From CAMAUF01 sp046152925 (GTDB lineage: Bacteria; Chloroflexota; Dehalococcoidia; Tepidiformales; Tepidiformaceae), in the NCBI GenBank assembly GCA_046152925.1, contig JBJXFX010000118.1, positions 1 through 32,795 on the forward strand: a DNA stretch of 32,795 bases, written 5' to 3'. The notes beneath the pieces are model-generated. The model saw nothing but the letters and a program-made list of their open reading frames with translations. It was not told the DNA's origin and ran no database searches. Position numbers and translations under genes: made by a program. How positions within the stretch are numbered: position 1 is the first letter of the stretch; each line of letters begins with the position of its first letter. This document shows positions 31,076 to 32,795 of this stretch, piece by piece.

Positions 31076-31848
31076 GCCCGCCGGATGGTGAGCCCGCCAT
31101 CGACGGCCAGCGCCACGCCCGTACAAAACGAGGCGGCCGGCAGGCAAAGGCTCAGCGTCATCTGGGCCACCTCTTCCGGGTCGCCGTAACGCCCAAGCAC
31201 CGTGCGGCGCCGGGCGTACTGGGTTTTGCTCTCTTCCGGGATGCCCGCCGTCATCCCCGTCTTGATCGGGCCGGGGCAGATCGCGTTGACCGTGATCCCC
31301 TCGCGGCCGAGCTCCGCAGCGAGCGACCGCGTCAACCCGATGACGCCGTGCTTGGCTGCGGTATACGGGCTAATACCCGGCGTCGCCCCAAGCCCTTCGG
31401 TCGAAGCGATGTTCACGATCCGCGGCGACGCCGACTTCCGCAGGTAGGGCAGCGCTGCCCGGATGAGGTACGTCTGGGCCGTCAGGTTCACCCGAAGCGT
31501 TTCCGCCCACATCCACTCGAAATTCTCGCTGTCGATCGGGCCGCCGACGGAGATGCCCGCGTTGTTCACCAGGATGTCGATCCCGCCGTACGCCGCAGCG
31601 ACCTCGCCGACCACACGGTTCACCGCGTCCCGGTCTCCGACATCGAGATGCCACGCCTTCGCCGAATACCCGGCGCCCACCGCCTCCGCGACGACGGCGT
31701 CGACCCGATCATCGCGGTCGAGTGCGGCGACGTTCGCACCCTCATCGGCAAACAGCAGGGCGGTCGCGCGGCCCATGCCGCTCGCGCACCCAGTGATGAG
31801 GGCGACTTTGCCCTCGACAGAACGGCTAAGCTTGGTGTTTCGTGGCAT
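31072..31848 (-). CDS. Short-chain dehydrogenase/reductase
   Basis: A 258-residue classical SDR with the cofactor motif TGCASGMG near residue 16, an Asp in ALDRDD that suggests NAD(H), the NNAGIS motif, a catalytic Ser in NIASTEG and the YxxxK motif in SPYTAAKHG. The C-terminal DGG-containing segment is complete. The substrate is unknown; it is not a close copy of the SDR at 26491. ATG 31848 follows a TATAAC hexamer by 6 nt, consistent with a leaderless message. It converges on the TPR gene with a 4-nt overlap and is divergent from the lipoprotein gene. Confidence 0.9.
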   Translation of the reverse strand: MPRNTKLSRSVEGKVALITGCASGMGRATALLFADEGANVAALDRDDRVDAVVAEAVGAGYSAKAWHLDVGDRDAVNRVVGEVAAAYGGIDILVNNAGISVGGPIDSENFEWMWAETLRVNLTAQTYLIRAALPYLRKSASPRIVNIASTEGLGATPGISPYTAAKHGVIGLTRSLAAELGREGITVNAICPGPIKTGMTAGIPEESKTQYARRRTVLGRYGDPEEVAQMTLSLCLPAASFCTGVALAVDGGLTIRRA

Positions 31849-31854
31849 GGCATG

Positions 31855-31860
31855 GTTATA
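31855..31860 (-). promoter_or_regulatory. Predicted -10 box (TATAAC) of the SDR gene at 31848
   Basis: TATAAC on the minus strand ends 6 nt before ATG 31848. The surrounding AT-rich stretch is isolated in a GC-rich region, which supports a promoter. Confidence 0.5.
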
Positions 31861-31947
31861 CGTCAGGCGGGCGGATGCGTCTCGCCCAGCAACCGGGTGC
31901 GTTCGCCACGTGCGACCTGCCCGGACACACGCCTCAAGGAGCCACCT

Positions 31948-32679
31948 GTGACCCGCACCTTGCCCAGACTCCGCGCCCTGGCTGCTGTTACAACCGCTTC
32001 AGCGCTCGTGCTGGGCGCCTGCGGTGGCGGCTCCGAGCCCGCCTTCGACCCCGTTGGCGCCGACTCCATCGCGCACAACGCCATGCTCATCGTCGAAGAC
32101 CTCCCCGGCGAAGGCTGGGCCGTGACCGAAGTCGACCAATTCGACGACGACCAGGAGCTCCCAGCCGACACCGAAGCGTGCCGGGCACTGGACCGGGCTC
32201 GCACAGCCGTCCGGGACGCCGTCCAGACGAGCCGCGCCGGCCGGGCGAAGACCGAGTTCTCGCGCGAGCACGACTCGGGCTTCGAGACGACCGTCGAGGC
32301 CACCGTGAACGTCTTCAACGACGAAGCAGCCCCCAAAAGGGCGTTCGCCGCGGCCGAGAAAGAGTACTCCGCCAAGAACGTCACGGACTGCTTCCGGGCG
32401 GCGCTGAGCGAAGGGCTCGGGCCTGAGTTCAAGCTCACGGCGACCACGGCCACGCCCCAGGCGGCCGCGCCCGAGGGAGGCATCGCGCGGGCAGTGGCCG
32501 TCACCCTCGAAGCCGGCGGCGAAAAGCTCGACCTTCGCTTCGAGGTCTACCTTTGGCGGTTTTCGAACGCTGGCATCACGGTCAGCCTCAACGGCACGAC
32601 GGAGGACCTGCCAAAAGACGTCTCGGTCGCGGCGGTCGGCAAAGTGCAAGCGAAGCTGGTGGAGATCGCCGAGGAGTAG
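31948..32679 (+). CDS. Putative lipoprotein of unknown function
   Basis: A 243-residue secreted lipoprotein. The signal peptide has an Arg-rich start (VTRTLPRLR), a hydrophobic core (AAVTTASALVL) and a lipobox LGAC with Cys26, so the mature protein would be lipid-anchored outside the cytoplasmic membrane. The rest is a single alpha/beta domain with ADTEACRALDRARTAVRDAV and repeated acidic turns; I do not recognise a family. AAGGAG lies 6 nt before GTG 31948 and sets the start. The long upstream in-frame extension overlaps the SDR gene antisense and is not used. Nothing follows within the window. Confidence 0.8.
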   Translation: MTRTLPRLRALAAVTTASALVLGACGGGSEPAFDPVGADSIAHNAMLIVEDLPGEGWAVTEVDQFDDDQELPADTEACRALDRARTAVRDAVQTSRAGRAKTEFSREHDSGFETTVEATVNVFNDEAAPKRAFAAAEKEYSAKNVTDCFRAALSEGLGPEFKLTATTATPQAAAPEGGIARAVAVTLEAGGEKLDLRFEVYLWRFSNAGITVSLNGTTEDLPKDVSVAAVGKVQAKLVEIAEE

Positions 32680-32764
32680 GTGGCCTTACCCTGTCCGGAG
32701 CTGAGCAACGGCGTGCCCATGGGGCGCTGTGTCCAGGGCTAGCGCCACGGAGGCGGCTCAGGGA

Positions 32765-32786
32765 GCTCGTCACCTGTGCGACGAGC
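32765..32786. repeat. 7-bp inverted repeat near the right edge
   Basis: GCTCGTC (32765-32771) and GACGAGC (32780-32786) pair around an 8-nt loop, about 86 nt after the lipoprotein stop. No T-run follows before the window ends. It may be a transcript end, but the rest is out of view. Confidence 0.3.
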
Positions 32787-32795
32787 GGTGTCCGC

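Noticed and set aside
31348..31947. N-terminal extension of the lipoprotein frame
   Set aside because: It lies antisense to the SDR gene. The signal peptide and lipobox begin right after the AAGGAG site at GTG 31948.
1..32795. CRISPR array or rRNA operon
   Set aside because: No regularly spaced direct repeats and no rRNA-like conserved stretch were seen on reading through.

Overview
The window is a GC-rich (roughly two-thirds G+C), densely coded chromosomal segment from a bacterium. The gene families, the frequent GTG starts and the many unleadered genes suggest a Chloroflexota lineage (Dehalococcoidia, Tepidiforma or Thermomicrobia-like). This is an inference from style; no rRNA or other taxonomic marker is present. 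I see no prophage, transposase or CRISPR array. Most genes are housekeeping, transport or redox genes in short transcription units.

Layout. 1-3800: start of an AsnC-type ligand-binding protein, a radical SAM enzyme, a DUF4342 membrane protein, a DinB-fold protein, an MFS carrier and a retropepsin-like protease. 3835-14243: the metabolic core. A formate/nitrite-family channel, with a second MFS exporter beyond it, is divergent from fdhD(fdsC)-fdsG-fdsB-fdsA-fdsD, a complete NAD-dependent molybdenum/tungsten formate dehydrogenase, followed by a fused NDP-forming acyl-CoA synthetase. Formate could enter by the channel and be oxidised in the cytosol to CO2 with NADH produced; the synthetase could link the locus to acyl-CoA energy conservation. 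14316-16060: a two-gene AAA ATPase plus DUF4276 (TOPRIM-like) module with less biased codons, a candidate defence cassette. 16069-20235: a membrane-anchored SGNH hydrolase, a palindrome-rich gap, a small Cys-pair protein, an HxlR/SCP2 regulator, a SnoaL-like protein and a Uma2 nuclease-fold protein. 20288-20377: tRNA-Ser(GGA). 20544-26415: site-2 protease with CBS domains, dnaJ under a CIRCE operator, a second DinB protein, an MdtG-like MFS, then tsaE-tsaB-ndk. 26491-32679: two SDR dehydrogenases, an OmpR/HAMP-kinase two-component system, the C-terminal remnant of an EamA transporter, a YkgJ-type cysteine-cluster protein, a TPR protein with an acidic tail, and a lipoprotein.

The most striking global feature is the mode of expression. 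About half of the likely first-in-transcript genes carry a TANNNT hexamer (typically TAGGCT, TAGACT or TAGGAT) only 6-9 nt before an ATG or GTG and no Shine-Dalgarno sequence. This implies leaderless mRNAs. Operon-internal genes instead use GTGA/ATGA overlaps or AGGAGG sites. The same hexamer precedes the tRNA gene. At dnaJ the hexamer lies inside a CIRCE operator, so repressor and promoter would overlap directly.

Other points worth a look are an Asn at the FocA central-His position in the formate channel, three convergent gene pairs that share a CTAA stop overlap, and a small symmetric palindrome between the divergent formate-channel and fdhD promoters.
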